The notes: generated from the sequence alone by a model not told the origin. Positions 1 through 9,634 are shown, counted from the first letter of the stretch. The stretch: DNA of 64,000 nucleotides from CBDCWA01 sp965223255 (GCA_965223255.1 CBDCWA010000003.1:930001-994000); one strand, 5' to 3'. Numbers and translations are program-made.

Positions 1-257
1 GACCGATAACCACCCCGCCTCATCGCTCAGGCCATAACATTTGCCCGCACTAAATATCTGAACACTGTTAGATCGTCTCTCAATTGAACCGGCACCGTCG
101 CAGCGTCGGCTCTGGCAACTGCCTCGATCGCCCCGCTTGCGTGAAAATTGCTCGATTTGCACCGCAATCGACCGTTATTTTGATGTGTTAGACGAAAGCC
201 CTGAGATATACTTAACCTGAAATTGGCATTGAATATTTGTGTGAGCATAGTTTCGTG

Positions 258-1157
258 ATGCGTTTCTTGATTATCCCGGCCCTCGTTTTGATGCTTGTGG
301 CGCCGCACTATTGGTACGGCCCCACCACGCCTGACCCTCGCTTAATCACAGCTGCCGAACTGCTCAAATCCGACATCCAAAATCAAGCTGACGCCCATAC
401 ACCATCTGGCCATGCACCATGGTCAACCGCTCCGCCCAATACCCTGTCTTTCCATTCTGTCGCGACAGCGACGCTCTCCATTGCAGACCAACCTCCAACC
501 ACGTCCATGCTCGATCGCGAGCAGATTTTGAAATGGGAGCAAGATCGCCCCACTAGCAACATCGTGCACCACACAAGCCGCCCCTTTGCGCAATCAGTCG
601 TTGGCAAAGCAGCACTGGCCCGCCATTTGCAGCGCAGCCTGAAAGCGGCGCATTGCTATCGCGCCAAGATCGATGGCGATTGGGGGCCCGCTTCAAAGCG
701 GGCGATGCGCCAGTTCATGAACACGATCAACGCTACACTACCTGTCTCAGAACCCACCGAGGTATTGCTGCGTCTAATCACCATTCATCCACACCAGTCC
801 TGCCGCACAAGGACCATAGTTGCCAAGCGCAAACACCCAAATGTTGATAACAAAAAACGACCCGGCACGGGTGTGCGTGCAGCTGTCATCACGCCCCCGA
901 CAACGCTCGCGACTGCCACACGACAAGGCACACACAACCGCAGTCTGTTAGCCGGGCGGATGTCATTGGGCGCACCACTAAGTGCCGCCAAGCCCCGCAC
1001 GTCAAACGCGCCAAGAGTTATCGTTTATCCGGCCGCCAAAACGCGCGTCAAAAAAGTCAAAACGATACGCAAGAAGCGCCCGCGCCGGATCAATCGCCGC
1101 CGCGCCAGATCTGTCTACCAGACCGACTGGGCGCGTCAGGCATTTGGCGAAAATTAA
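258..1157 (+). CDS. Secreted or anchored protein with a peptidoglycan-binding-like domain
   Basis: The protein is 299 residues if it starts at the ATG at 258; a TTG seven codons upstream is the only alternative and would place polar residues before the hydrophobic N-terminus. Residues 2-17 form a short hydrophobic segment that fits a signal peptide or anchor. Around residues 120-178 lies a peptidoglycan-binding-like unit, recognisable from HCYRAKIDGDWGPASKRAM followed by a helix and a conserved LLRLI stretch. The C-terminal third is low in complexity and very basic, rich in Lys and Arg, which suits contact with an anionic wall polymer or nucleic acid. I infer an envelope role; no enzymatic domain is visible. 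Its stop overlaps the convergent stop of cutA. Confidence 0.72.
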   Translation: MRFLIIPALVLMLVAPHYWYGPTTPDPRLITAAELLKSDIQNQADAHTPSGHAPWSTAPPNTLSFHSVATATLSIADQPPTTSMLDREQILKWEQDRPTSNIVHHTSRPFAQSVVGKAALARHLQRSLKAAHCYRAKIDGDWGPASKRAMRQFMNTINATLPVSEPTEVLLRLITIHPHQSCRTRTIVAKRKHPNVDNKKRPGTGVRAAVITPPTTLATATRQGTHNRSLLAGRMSLGAPLSAAKPRTSNAPRVIVYPAAKTRVKKVKTIRKKRPRRINRRRARSVYQTDWARQAFGEN

Positions 1158-1507
1158 TTGGACTTGGCGTCGCGCCCATCGCCACGCGTTTGCATTCTAA
1201 GCCAGTCAAGAAACCCTACACCCCCGCCTGTCACCGGCAGTATCAAGATTGCAGGTGTGTCGTAAGGATGACTCTCTTCAACTGCGTGCACCACCTGATC
1301 AGCCAGACTGGCACGCGTCTTAAACAGACCAACCACTTCCTTGTCCTCGCAAACCTTGCCCTGCCAAACGTAAACAGAATGCATCACGGGCAAAATGTTA
1401 ACGCAGGCGACCAGCTGATCTTCAACCAGTTTACGCGCCGCCGCTTGCGCAACTTCTGAACTAGGATAGGTTGCATAGATGAGAACCGCTCCAGTATCGT
1501 CGGACAT
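1154..1507 (-). CDS. cutA: CutA1 divalent-cation tolerance protein
   Basis: This 117-residue protein is the full length of the CutA family, trimeric ferredoxin-like proteins linked to copper tolerance, though the biochemical role is still debated. Family landmarks in order are the VLIYATYPS strand, the LVACVNI segment with its conserved Cys, the SVYVWQGKV strand and the HPYDTPAILILPV block near the C-terminus. The ATG at 1507 is preferred over a TTG at 1525 because it gives the usual short N-terminus and has a GGAA about ten bases upstream. It is convergent with the upstream peptidoglycan-binding-like gene, the two stops overlapping by a few bases, and divergent from nadK. Confidence 0.95.
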   Translation of the reverse strand: MSDDTGAVLIYATYPSSEVAQAAARKLVEDQLVACVNILPVMHSVYVWQGKVCEDKEVVGLFKTRASLADQVVHAVEESHPYDTPAILILPVTGGGVGFLDWLRMQTRGDGRDAKSN

Positions 1508-1591
1508 CGTGACATTTCCAGACAAATTGGCACCCGCTGCCGATCAACGGCCTCCCGAACGCGACTGAGCCCCAATGCACCAGCAGGTGAA

Positions 1592-2374
1592 ATGACCAAA
1601 CCCAAAACAAACTACGAGAAAATCTGCTTTGTGGCGAGCGAGGCGTCGGAAGCTCAGACCGCCCTGGAAAACCTGAGCCGCGTTTATGGTCAGGTCGAGG
1701 CGCATAAAGCCGACGTTATTGTTGCTCTCGGCGGCGATGGCCTTATGCTCCAAACGTTGCATCAACACATGCACGACAATATTCCGATATTTGGTATGAA
1801 CCGGGGCTCGGTGGGCTTCCTCATGAACGAATATCGTGAAGACGATTTGCAGGCCCGCCTGGACGCCGCCGAACTCGCCCGCATCCACCCTTTGTCGATG
1901 ACGGCGACCGACAGCGAGGGCCAAATCCATAATCAGCTTGCGATCAACGATGTTTATCTTTTCCGCCAGACCTATCAGGCTGCCAAGCTTGAAATCAGCG
2001 TCGACGCCAAGGTGCGGTTAGCTGAACTCATCTGCGATGGCATTATGGTAGCAACACCTGCTGGTTCTACGGCCTACAATCTATCCGCTCACGGTCCCAT
2101 TCTGCCCATCAATGCCCAGCTCCTGGCCCTGACACCCATCAGCCCCTTCCGGCCACGACGGTGGCGCGGCGCACTTCTGCCGGAAAGCGCCAAGATTTCC
2201 ATCAAAGTTATCGAAGCGACCAAACGCCCAGTCAATGCCGTTGCAGACCATCTCGAGGTCCGCTCGATCGACCAAGTCGAAATTCAATCACAAAAGGCAA
2301 TCGAGCTTCTCATGCTTTTTGACCATGACCATAGTCTTGACGAGCGCATCCTAACCGAGCAATTCCTGTATTAG
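1592..2374 (+). CDS. nadK: NAD kinase
   Basis: NAD kinase phosphorylates NAD to NADP in the cytosol using ATP or polyphosphate. The 260-residue protein carries the GGDG motif (VALGGDGLMLQ, near residue 50), the NRGSVGFLMN motif, and the C-terminal ATPAGSTAYNLSAHGPI segment that binds the nicotinamide nucleotide. The length matches the short alphaproteobacterial form. The start at 1592 has an AGGTG ribosome site close upstream. It stands alone between cutA (divergent) and the PrpF-family gene 60 bases downstream on the same strand, so the two could be co-transcribed. Confidence 0.97.
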   Translation: MTKPKTNYEKICFVASEASEAQTALENLSRVYGQVEAHKADVIVALGGDGLMLQTLHQHMHDNIPIFGMNRGSVGFLMNEYREDDLQARLDAAELARIHPLSMTATDSEGQIHNQLAINDVYLFRQTYQAAKLEISVDAKVRLAELICDGIMVATPAGSTAYNLSAHGPILPINAQLLALTPISPFRPRRWRGALLPESAKISIKVIEATKRPVNAVADHLEVRSIDQVEIQSQKAIELLMLFDHDHSLDERILTEQFLY

Positions 2375-2434
2375 GAGCGAAACGACGAGGCGTCCGGCTG
2401 TTCCCAGTTCTCCAAACCCGCAAAGGAATGCTCA

Positions 2435-3535
2435 ATGCCACTCACATCGGTCCCAGCCCTCTTCATGCGCGGCGGCACCTCCCGCGGCCCCTTCATGAAC
2501 CGCGCCGAGCTTCCTGAAGATCTCGATGATCTTGCAGAATGGCTGATGGCCGCCGTCGGTGCCGGTCACCCCATTAATATCGATGGCATAGGCGGCGGTG
2601 TCGATGTCACCACCAAAGTGGTGATGATCTCACCGTCCAAAGACGAGTGGGCAGACATCGACTACTTTTTTGCGCAAGTCGCCGTCAAAGAACGCCAGGT
2701 CGACTACTCGCCGACCTGCGGCAACATGCTATCGGGTGTCGCACCTGCTGCCATCGAAATGGGGCTGTTCCCAGCCAGCGATGGTGAGACGCGTGTAAAA
2801 ATCTTGTCTGTCAACACCGGCGCACGCGTTGAGGCTGTCGTCAAAACACCCGGTGGGCAAGTCGAATATGAAGGCAATGCACGCATCGATGGCGTACCCG
2901 GCACGGCAGCCCCGATTGTTTTAAACTTCATGGACGTCATTGGCTCGAAGTGCGGCGAGATGTTCCCGACCGGAAGTCGTCAGGAAAACATCGACGGGAT
3001 CGATATCACCTGCATCGACGTTGCTATGCCGATGGCCATTGCGCGGGCAGAAGATTTTGGGCTTACCGGGTATGAGACGCGCGAAGACCTCGACGCCAAC
3101 ACCGATTTTTATGCCCGCATGGAACCAATCCGCCGCGAAGCCGGCAAGCGCATGGGTCTCGGCGATGTATCCGATAAGGTTGTGCCCAAATTTGGCATCC
3201 TCAGCGCCCCGCGCGAGGGCGGCGTCATCAACGCACGCTATTTCATGCCCACCGTCTGCCATCCCTCGCTGGCTGTCACCGGCTCAATCTGCATCGGCTC
3301 CTGCGCCTTGTCGCCGGGCACGGTTGCCGACGGCCTGGCTCAGATCCCGCAAGGAAATCCAGTGACTTTGAAGATCGAACACCCGATGGGCCAGATCGAG
3401 GTCGCCATGGACTATGGCCTTGACGGCAACGAGTTCAAGTTGCACTCGGCCGGCCTCTTACGCACCGCGCGCAAACTTATGGAAGGCCAGCTTTTCGTGC
3501 CCCAAGGTGCGGTTGCCAAAGACAAGGCGGCCTAG
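2435..3535 (+). CDS. PrpF-family isomerase, probably 4-oxalomesaconate tautomerase-like
   Basis: The 366-residue protein belongs to the PrpF family, which has the diaminopimelate-epimerase fold and moves a double bond in unsaturated dicarboxylic or tricarboxylic acids. Visible landmarks are the N-terminal FMRGGTSRGPF loop, the GIGGGVDVTTKV block, and the SPTCGNM motif with the probable catalytic Cys at about residue 95. Members include PrpF (2-methylaconitate isomerase) and GalD/LigU (4-oxalomesaconate tautomerase of protocatechuate and gallate 4,5-cleavage). No acnD or prpC is nearby, while a 4,5-dihydroxyphthalate-decarboxylase-like gene lies 2 kb downstream, so I lean to the aromatic route; substrate is inference. 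AAAGGA lies eight bases before the ATG. Confidence 0.85.
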   Translation: MPLTSVPALFMRGGTSRGPFMNRAELPEDLDDLAEWLMAAVGAGHPINIDGIGGGVDVTTKVVMISPSKDEWADIDYFFAQVAVKERQVDYSPTCGNMLSGVAPAAIEMGLFPASDGETRVKILSVNTGARVEAVVKTPGGQVEYEGNARIDGVPGTAAPIVLNFMDVIGSKCGEMFPTGSRQENIDGIDITCIDVAMPMAIARAEDFGLTGYETREDLDANTDFYARMEPIRREAGKRMGLGDVSDKVVPKFGILSAPREGGVINARYFMPTVCHPSLAVTGSICIGSCALSPGTVADGLAQIPQGNPVTLKIEHPMGQIEVAMDYGLDGNEFKLHSAGLLRTARKLMEGQLFVPQGAVAKDKAA

Positions 3536-3767
3536 GCCGCGCCTCACCGTCGACCAGGCTCGCACCCCTGGCCGCGAGAAAAGATTGCAGTGAACTTGGA
3601 ACAGGCCAACCCAGGCAAGCACGGGGACAACTTGGTGCCCGTGACGGTATTGATCCCGCCGCCGACCGGCATCACCCACGACTTACCCAACGCGTTAGCA
3701 TCTCAACGCGAACAGGTGTAAAAGGCCTGGCAACGACGCATCTCAGGTTGTATGGACTAAATTCATC

Positions 3768-5408
3768 ATGGATGACACTAAAGCCCAGAGCGCGATGGAG
3801 ACGGCGGCTAAACCCGCGGCCGCGCCCAAGGTGGCAGGCAAACTCAAACAGGAAATCGAGCGCCGGCGCACCTTTGCGATCATTTCGCACCCCGACGCTG
3901 GTAAAACCACGCTCACCGAAAAATTACTATTGTTTGGCGGTGCCATTCAGCTCGCCGGCCAGGTGCGCGCCAAAAAGAACCAGCAGTCGACCCGCTCCGA
4001 TTGGATGTCGATCGAGCAGGAGCGCGGCATCTCGGTCGTCACCTCGGTGATGACATTCGAGTATGGCGATGCCGTCTTCAATCTGTTGGACACACCGGGC
4101 CACGAAGACTTTTCCGACCACACTTATCGCACACTCACCGCCGTCGATTCTGCCGTTATGGTCATCGACGCAGCCCGCGGCATCGAAGCGAGAACCCGCA
4201 AACTGTTCGAGATCTGCCGCCTACGCGACATACCCATCATCACCTTCATCAACAAGATGGACCGCGAGACCCGCGATCCCCTCGATTTGCTGGACGAAAT
4301 CGAAAAGGTCCTGGCCCTCGACACAGCCCCCATCGTCTGGCCCATCGGCCAAGGCAAATTATTCAAGGGCACATTCGGCCTTGCCGACAACACGCTTCGC
4401 CTGATGGATGACGACCGCGACGATGCCGTCCTTTCCGGTTCAGACGACGAGACACTGCCCCGGTTGATGGGCGCGGACGCTTACGAAGACTGGCGCGATG
4501 AATTTGAACTGGTCCGCGACGGCGCCAACAAGTTCGATCTCCAATCGTTCCGTGAAGGCCACCTGACGCCGGTTGTCTTCGGCAGCGCCCTGAAGAATTT
4601 CGGTGTTCGTCATTTGCTCGATCTGTTGATCGCTCATGCCCCTTCGCCTGCCGGCCAAAGGGCTGACAAGCGACTGGTCGAGGCGACCGAACCCAAGATG
4701 ACCGGTGTGATTTTTAAGATTCAAGCCAACATGGACAAGAACCACCGCGACCGTATCGCGTTTATGCGCGTGTGCTCCGGCAAGCTGACACGCGGAATGA
4801 AGGCAAAGCTCGTGCGCACCGGTAAAACCTTCGTCCTCTCGGCACCGCAATTCTTCTTTGCCCAAGACCGCTCGATCGCCGACGAAGCCTATGCCGGTGA
4901 TGTCGTCGGCATTCCAAATCGCGGCTTCCTCCGCGTTGGCGATGCGATCACCGAGGGCGAAGATCTAACGTTCCTCGGCATTCCGAGTTTCGCACCGGAA
5001 ATTCTCCGTCGCGTCCGGTTGGACGATGCCATCAAGGCAAAAAAATTGCGCGAAGCGTTGCAGCAGATGGCAGAAGAAGGCGTCGTACAGATTTTCTCGC
5101 CGCTCGACGGCCTGCCCCCAATCGTCGGTGTGATCGGCAGTCTGCAATTGGATGTCCTTGCCGATAGACTTGAACAAGAATACGGCCTGCCAACCGCCTT
5201 CGAAACAGTCTCCTTCGACGTCGTGCGCTGGATCGAAGCGGACGAGCCAAAGCAATTACAGGACTTCATCGACAAGAACAAATCCGCACTCGCAACAGAT
5301 CTCGACGGCGACCATGTCTTCCTTGCAGCGTCTGACTTCGCGCTCAATTGGGCGGCCGAACGCGCGCCCGACATCCGCTTCAAGGAAATCAAGACGACCA
5401 TGGCCTAA
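3768..5408 (+). CDS. prfC: Peptide chain release factor 3
   Basis: RF3 is the GTPase that removes RF1 or RF2 from the ribosome after peptide release. The protein is 546 residues, normal for the family. The G domain shows the P-loop SHPDAGKTTLTEKLL, the switch segment around QERGISVVTSV, DTPGHEDFSD (G3) and NKMDR (G4). Domain II and the RF3-specific C-terminal domain (PEILRRVRLDDAIKAKKL onward, roughly 390-540) follow. About 30 residues rich in Ala and Lys precede the G domain. The ribosome site before the ATG is weak. It stands in a co-directional run with the genes on both sides, with gaps of over 100 bases. Confidence 0.97.
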   Translation: MDDTKAQSAMETAAKPAAAPKVAGKLKQEIERRRTFAIISHPDAGKTTLTEKLLLFGGAIQLAGQVRAKKNQQSTRSDWMSIEQERGISVVTSVMTFEYGDAVFNLLDTPGHEDFSDHTYRTLTAVDSAVMVIDAARGIEARTRKLFEICRLRDIPIITFINKMDRETRDPLDLLDEIEKVLALDTAPIVWPIGQGKLFKGTFGLADNTLRLMDDDRDDAVLSGSDDETLPRLMGADAYEDWRDEFELVRDGANKFDLQSFREGHLTPVVFGSALKNFGVRHLLDLLIAHAPSPAGQRADKRLVEATEPKMTGVIFKIQANMDKNHRDRIAFMRVCSGKLTRGMKAKLVRTGKTFVLSAPQFFFAQDRSIADEAYAGDVVGIPNRGFLRVGDAITEGEDLTFLGIPSFAPEILRRVRLDDAIKAKKLREALQQMAEEGVVQIFSPLDGLPPIVGVIGSLQLDVLADRLEQEYGLPTAFETVSFDVVRWIEADEPKQLQDFIDKNKSALATDLDGDHVFLAASDFALNWAAERAPDIRFKEIKTTMA

Positions 5409-5517
5409 GCGCCGCATCGTTTTGCTAAAACGACCATCGATTTTCCGACAGAGATGAACTTGCACCAACCATGTCTTAAGGTAGGGACAATAGCCAACGC
5501 ATACCGGAGGAAGTGAA

Positions 5518-6486
5518 ATGAACTACACGATCGCGCTCGACCGCTATGACCGCCACATGCCGTTCTTTGATGGCACGCTCAAGATGCCGGAGGGCCTATC
5601 GCTAAATGCCCTGCAAGTCGGCCAGTCTCACCCCCTTGCCGGCGGTTCGGATCGCCACGGCGCCATGCTCCAAGGTGCCTTTGACATTGCCGAATTCTCG
5701 ATGTCGACGTTTCTCATGGCTATGGACCGCAAGGTCCCAATCTATGGTGTACCGGTTTTCCCGCGCCGATTGTTTTCCTCCAGCCTCATTCTGGTGCGCG
5801 CAGATAGCCAACTGTCCAAGCCGACCGACCTGATCGGTAAGAAAGTCGCGATCCGCTCATTTCAAACGACATTGTCATTGCTTGCCAAAGGCGATCTAAA
5901 GTTTGAATACGACACGCCCTGGGAAGACATCCATTGGCTGTTGCAGGACAGTGAAAAGATAGCCTTCGAGCCCAAGCCCGGCGTCAAGATCGATTATCTT
6001 CCGAAATCAACCGATGTCGGCCATCTCTTGCGCGATGGCGAATGCGACGCCGTCATCCAGCCGCATCCCCCGAATTCCATCACTTCAGGCGAAATCCCGG
6101 TCAGACGACTGTTTCCCGATCCCGACAAGGAAGAAGAACGATATTTCCGCAAATACGGTTGGTGGCCGATCATGCACATTGTCGCCGTCCACAAGCAGCA
6201 TGCCGATGCCAATCCTGCCTTATGCCGCCAGCTCATCGATGTGTTCAAACAAGCACGAGAGATTTCCTGGACCTATTATTCCGATCCAAACTGGTCAAGC
6301 CTCGCAGGTGGGCGCCGATTGGTGGAACGCGAGCGCAATATGTTCGGCAAAGACCCCTGGACATTCGGCAAACGCGCCAACGAAAAAAACCTGGAACAGT
6401 TCATCATGTACAGTCACGATCAAGGGCTGATTTCCCGTGAATTGGCGGTCGATGAATTATTCCATGAGAGCGTTCTCGACACCTAG
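5518..6486 (+). CDS. 4,5-dihydroxyphthalate decarboxylase-like protein
   Basis: The 322-residue protein resembles the 4,5-dihydroxyphthalate decarboxylase (Pht5) family, proteins with a periplasmic-binding-protein-like fold but no signal peptide. Matching features are the start YTIALDRYDR, the FDIAEFSMSTFLMA segment, YGVPVFPRRLFSSSLILV, the LIGKKVAIRSFQTT block that in transporters would bind ligand, and the DAVIQPHPP segment. An NMT1/thiamine-precursor or nitrate binding protein is the other possibility, but lack of an export signal argues for a cytosolic enzyme. The decarboxylation of 4,5-dihydroxyphthalate to protocatechuate would feed the same pathway as the PrpF-family protein upstream. 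A strong GGAGG lies before the ATG. Confidence 0.75.
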   Translation: MNYTIALDRYDRHMPFFDGTLKMPEGLSLNALQVGQSHPLAGGSDRHGAMLQGAFDIAEFSMSTFLMAMDRKVPIYGVPVFPRRLFSSSLILVRADSQLSKPTDLIGKKVAIRSFQTTLSLLAKGDLKFEYDTPWEDIHWLLQDSEKIAFEPKPGVKIDYLPKSTDVGHLLRDGECDAVIQPHPPNSITSGEIPVRRLFPDPDKEEERYFRKYGWWPIMHIVAVHKQHADANPALCRQLIDVFKQAREISWTYYSDPNWSSLAGGRRLVERERNMFGKDPWTFGKRANEKNLEQFIMYSHDQGLISRELAVDELFHESVLDT

Positions 6487-6701
6487 AGCAATCTCTCCCG
6501 ATCTGTGACTCGCGATGCGCGTCTGTCGGATCGGGTATTACTCGAGTACTAAAACGATCGATCATCGTGCCTGAAGTTTGAACCGCCACATTGGTTCACA
6601 CTTAACGCCCAGGGACGATCACTCTATAAGACTCGAGCAACCTTCTGCTATTATTGAAACTCGGGACGACGCCCAATAACACCTGGTTTCTGCAACAAGC
6701 G

Positions 6702-7607
6702 TCAGTCGATCGATGGCACAGGGATGTAATGATACCGGCCACCACCAATCCCGATCGCCATCATCTCGCGTCGCCGCCGCTTTACAATCCGGAAGTTACC
6801 TGACGCGCGAGCCGGCAGTATATAACTTGCAATCTCATTTACCCTACGGTCCTTGAAGCTAAGGACCTGCAGAACATGCCGATCGAAACTGGGAATGGCG
6901 AGATCAACGATGCCATCACCATTAAAATCCCGTACCAACGACAGACGTTGATCGCGTTTGCCCAGCGCATGATTGGAAACATCCGGCACCGTCATGATCC
7001 GCTCCAGTCGCCGACCTTTAAGCGTATAAATGTCGAGCTCGCCCAGGCGATGCGGCCGCCGAACAACTGCAATGTCACGCTTACCATCACCATCAAAATC
7101 GCCGACACCAGCAGGGTTGACCCATTGGAACGGCATGCCCGTTGGCTCCGTCTCGGCCACGATCGACAGTGTCGCACCCTTCACACCAATGATGGCGACC
7201 GCTGAGCCTTTGGTGAAGTAGGAGCGCACCACCAAAACTTCGTCGAGACCGTCTCCATCGACGTCGACAATTCGCGGCTCGCGATCTTCAAAAACACTGT
7301 GTTTGGGCAATTTGAAGCGCAAGATAAGTCGCTTGGCAGTCGAAACCACCAACATCTTCGGCTCGACCTCCCCGCCCAGCGCATGCCGGGCATAACCGCG
7401 CGTCGGCTCCGAAAACCAGGCGGCAAGAATATTTCGATTGCCGCGCGCCACGCGGCCATCCCGCAACGTATTGTCATGCTTAGGCAGTTTGAATGACGGC
7501 GCTGGTGACGGCGTATCGGCCTCGGCCGGCGCGGCCCCGACCAACAATCCAGCTATCGCAACGACCAAACCCAGTCCAAAAGGCATACCATAGCCGCTAG
7601 GTCTCAT
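6702..7607 (-). CDS. Secreted FG-GAP/VCBS-repeat protein
   Basis: Starting at the ATG at 7607, which has GGAGG about ten bases upstream, the product is 301 residues with a clear signal peptide (basic start, hydrophobic stretch, GAAPAEA cleavage region). The mature part contains at least three Asp-rich calcium-binding loops of the FG-GAP/VCBS type: DVDGDGLDEVLVV, DFDGDGKRDIAVV and DFNGDGIVDLAI. Such repeats make beta-propeller blades. The function is unknown; an extracytoplasmic, calcium-stabilised propeller is what the sequence supports. An in-frame start further upstream would add 26 residues without an obvious ribosome site. It is divergent from the S10 peptidase gene. Confidence 0.8.
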   Translation of the reverse strand: MRPSGYGMPFGLGLVVAIAGLLVGAAPAEADTPSPAPSFKLPKHDNTLRDGRVARGNRNILAAWFSEPTRGYARHALGGEVEPKMLVVSTAKRLILRFKLPKHSVFEDREPRIVDVDGDGLDEVLVVRSYFTKGSAVAIIGVKGATLSIVAETEPTGMPFQWVNPAGVGDFDGDGKRDIAVVRRPHRLGELDIYTLKGRRLERIMTVPDVSNHALGKRDQRLSLVRDFNGDGIVDLAIPSFDRHVLQVLSFKDRRVNEIASYILPARASGNFRIVKRRRREMMAIGIGGGRYHYIPVPSID

Positions 7608-7861
7608 CTTGTTCCACCCTCCGGTTGAACCGCCCGTTCCGCAAGACTGGCTATTGAATGTTAGTGCCGGCGGGCCCCAAGCCACCGAATTCTACAGGAT
7701 TCGTGCCCTTGAACCTATCACCGACCACCCCACGCGGACGGCCATCTTTTTGACTAGCCCGCCGGCTAAGCTACGCGGTATCATGCGAGGCATAAAAGTG
7801 TGCGCGCGTTGTCTGTCAGCTGGCCCGGATAACAGACACGAACTACAGAAGCTGAAATCAC

Positions 7862-9451
7862 ATGCTGCCAGTCACGCACCCGCCAACCCTGCGGTCCGGT
7901 TTCTTGCAAGGCTGCTGCCTGGCCTTCGCCGGCCTCATGCTCGCCGTTGGACCGAGCCTGGCCGATGACAGCCGGTCAACCGTTGCCTCACCGTCAAAAA
8001 CACCACCGCCCCCCATCACCACCAAGCATACGATGAAACTAAACGGTGAAACGCTTCACTTCACCGCCATTGCCGGCACGCTGCCCATCCAATCAAAATC
8101 ATCTGGGATTTTGGCCGACGTATCCTTTACGGCCTACCTTAAAACGCAACCGACAAGCCCTAAAAATCACCCCATTACCTTCGTCTTCAATGGCGGGCCC
8201 GGCGCAGCATCTGCGTGGCTGCACTTGGGTGCCATGGGGCCTTGGCGTATTGACTTTGCACCTGGATCTCAAAACAACCAACAGCGCGAAACCAAACGAG
8301 CGTTACGTATCAATCAGGATACGTGGCTGCCGTTCACGGATCTGGTGTTCATCGACCCGGTCGAAACAGGTTTCAGCCGCATCCGCAAAACCAAAAACAA
8401 AAAACGTACGGCAAAGATATTCCGCTCGATCGCTTCGGTGGCCGGAGATATGCGCAGCATCTCCAAATTTATCAGAGATTGGCTCTATCGATACAATCGC
8501 ACCGGAGCGCCGATCGCATTGGCTGGTGAAAGCTATGGCGGCTATCGGGCACCCAAAATTGCTTATCGTTTACAGGATGAATACGGCATTGGTACTGCGG
8601 CGTTGATCTTGATATCACCGGTCCTCGACTTTGAAGGCCGGCGCGGCGAATTCGTCCCCAAGCACTTCGCTGGCCTATTGCCGTCCTTGGTTGCCGTCGC
8701 GCGTGAAGACATTGGCTTGCGTGTCACCCGCGCCGGTTTGACCAGCGTCGAACGCTATGCACGCTCTGATTTTCTTGTCGATCTCCATCGCGGCGTCAAC
8801 GATATTGCCGCCATCCGGCGCATGGCAACGCACATAGCGCGGTTCACCGGCTTGCCTGGCCCGGCCATCGAAAAACGGCGCGGCAGACTAAACGCCAGCG
8901 ACTTCCTGAACATCTTGCGCAAAGGCCGTAAACTGAAGGCGAGCCTCTATGACGGATCGGTCACCGAACCCACAAGTGTAACGAAAGCGCGCCGACGCCG
9001 TTATCGCGATCCCTTCACCGGTACAGTCTCACCAAAGCTGATCGAGGCCATGAATGACCTTCATAGCCACCACCTTAAGTGGCATCCCGGCACCAAATAT
9101 GTGCTCCAGAACAGACGCGTCAATTACCGGTGGCGTTGGCCCAACACGCCCAATGCAACAGAGTCAGTGGAGGAACTGGTCGATGTCTTGAAGGACCAGG
9201 ACAAGCTGAGGGTGCTGATAACGCATGGCTTCACGGATCTCGTGACCCCTTATTTCGCCACCCAAATGGTGTTGAACCAGGTCCCGATCCTGTCCAACAA
9301 AAACCGTGTCACGCATCGCGTGTTACCAGGTGGCCATATGTTCTATAGCCGCGCCAAATCGCGAGCCGGTTTCACCGCTGCGGCGCGGCGCATCATCGAA
9401 AGAAAGCCAGCCGCCGAACCCGCAAAACCCGCCTACCGGCCGACACCGTGA
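7862..9451 (+). CDS. Secreted serine carboxypeptidase, peptidase family S10
   Basis: S10 enzymes remove C-terminal residues from peptides, work at acid pH and are much commoner in eukaryotes than bacteria. The 529-residue protein has a signal peptide (hydrophobic about residues 13-33) and the whole family signature: FVFNGGPGAAS for the oxyanion region, FIDPVETGFSR, the nucleophile elbow AGESYGGY with Ser224, the acid Asp459 in GFTDLVTPY, and His492 in LPGGHMFY. It should act in the periplasm or outside. The C-terminus is Pro and Ala rich. The gene is monocistronic, divergent from the FG-GAP gene and upstream of lexA. Confidence 0.93.
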   Translation: MLPVTHPPTLRSGFLQGCCLAFAGLMLAVGPSLADDSRSTVASPSKTPPPPITTKHTMKLNGETLHFTAIAGTLPIQSKSSGILADVSFTAYLKTQPTSPKNHPITFVFNGGPGAASAWLHLGAMGPWRIDFAPGSQNNQQRETKRALRINQDTWLPFTDLVFIDPVETGFSRIRKTKNKKRTAKIFRSIASVAGDMRSISKFIRDWLYRYNRTGAPIALAGESYGGYRAPKIAYRLQDEYGIGTAALILISPVLDFEGRRGEFVPKHFAGLLPSLVAVAREDIGLRVTRAGLTSVERYARSDFLVDLHRGVNDIAAIRRMATHIARFTGLPGPAIEKRRGRLNASDFLNILRKGRKLKASLYDGSVTEPTSVTKARRRRYRDPFTGTVSPKLIEAMNDLHSHHLKWHPGTKYVLQNRRVNYRWRWPNTPNATESVEELVDVLKDQDKLRVLITHGFTDLVTPYFATQMVLNQVPILSNKNRVTHRVLPGGHMFYSRAKSRAGFTAAARRIIERKPAAEPAKPAYRPTP

Positions 9452-9509
9452 GCCCGGCAAGCGGCTGACCGCGACCGCTTTACCTCGCCGCCCGCCCCCC
9501 CGTTTACAA

Positions 9510-9535
9510 GAACTCTTGCAGAACACTTGGAGAAC
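9510..9535 (-). promoter_or_regulatory. Double, overlapping LexA operator (SOS box)
   Basis: Three GAAC words stand in register with exact seven-base spacing: 9510-9513, 9521-9524 and 9532-9535. Read on the other strand each pair is GTTC-N7-GTTC, the LexA box of alphaproteobacteria. The middle word is shared, so two boxes overlap. The array ends 99 bases before the lexA start and overlaps the likely -35 region (TTGCAG at 9516-9521), as expected for autorepression. Confidence 0.9.
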
Positions 9536-9634
9536 ATATACTGTATAAATGTTGAATATGCGATTCGATTGCCGGCGCCCGTCACGCTCGTCACCCTGGC
9601 CGGCTGCACGCAGTCTTGAGACACGGAGGGTCTG

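Noticed and set aside
1..257. A minus-strand frame and a possible promoter before the first gene
   Set aside because: The frame has no family features; no -35/-10 pair is good enough to report.
5518..6486. Periplasmic thiamine-precursor or nitrate binding protein
   Set aside because: The fold would fit but there is no signal peptide and no transporter partner nearby; the decarboxylase family fits better.
9537..9550. An E. coli-like LexA half-site (ACTGTATAAAT) next to the alphaproteobacterial boxes
   Set aside because: It is not palindromic; it is more likely part of the -10 region.
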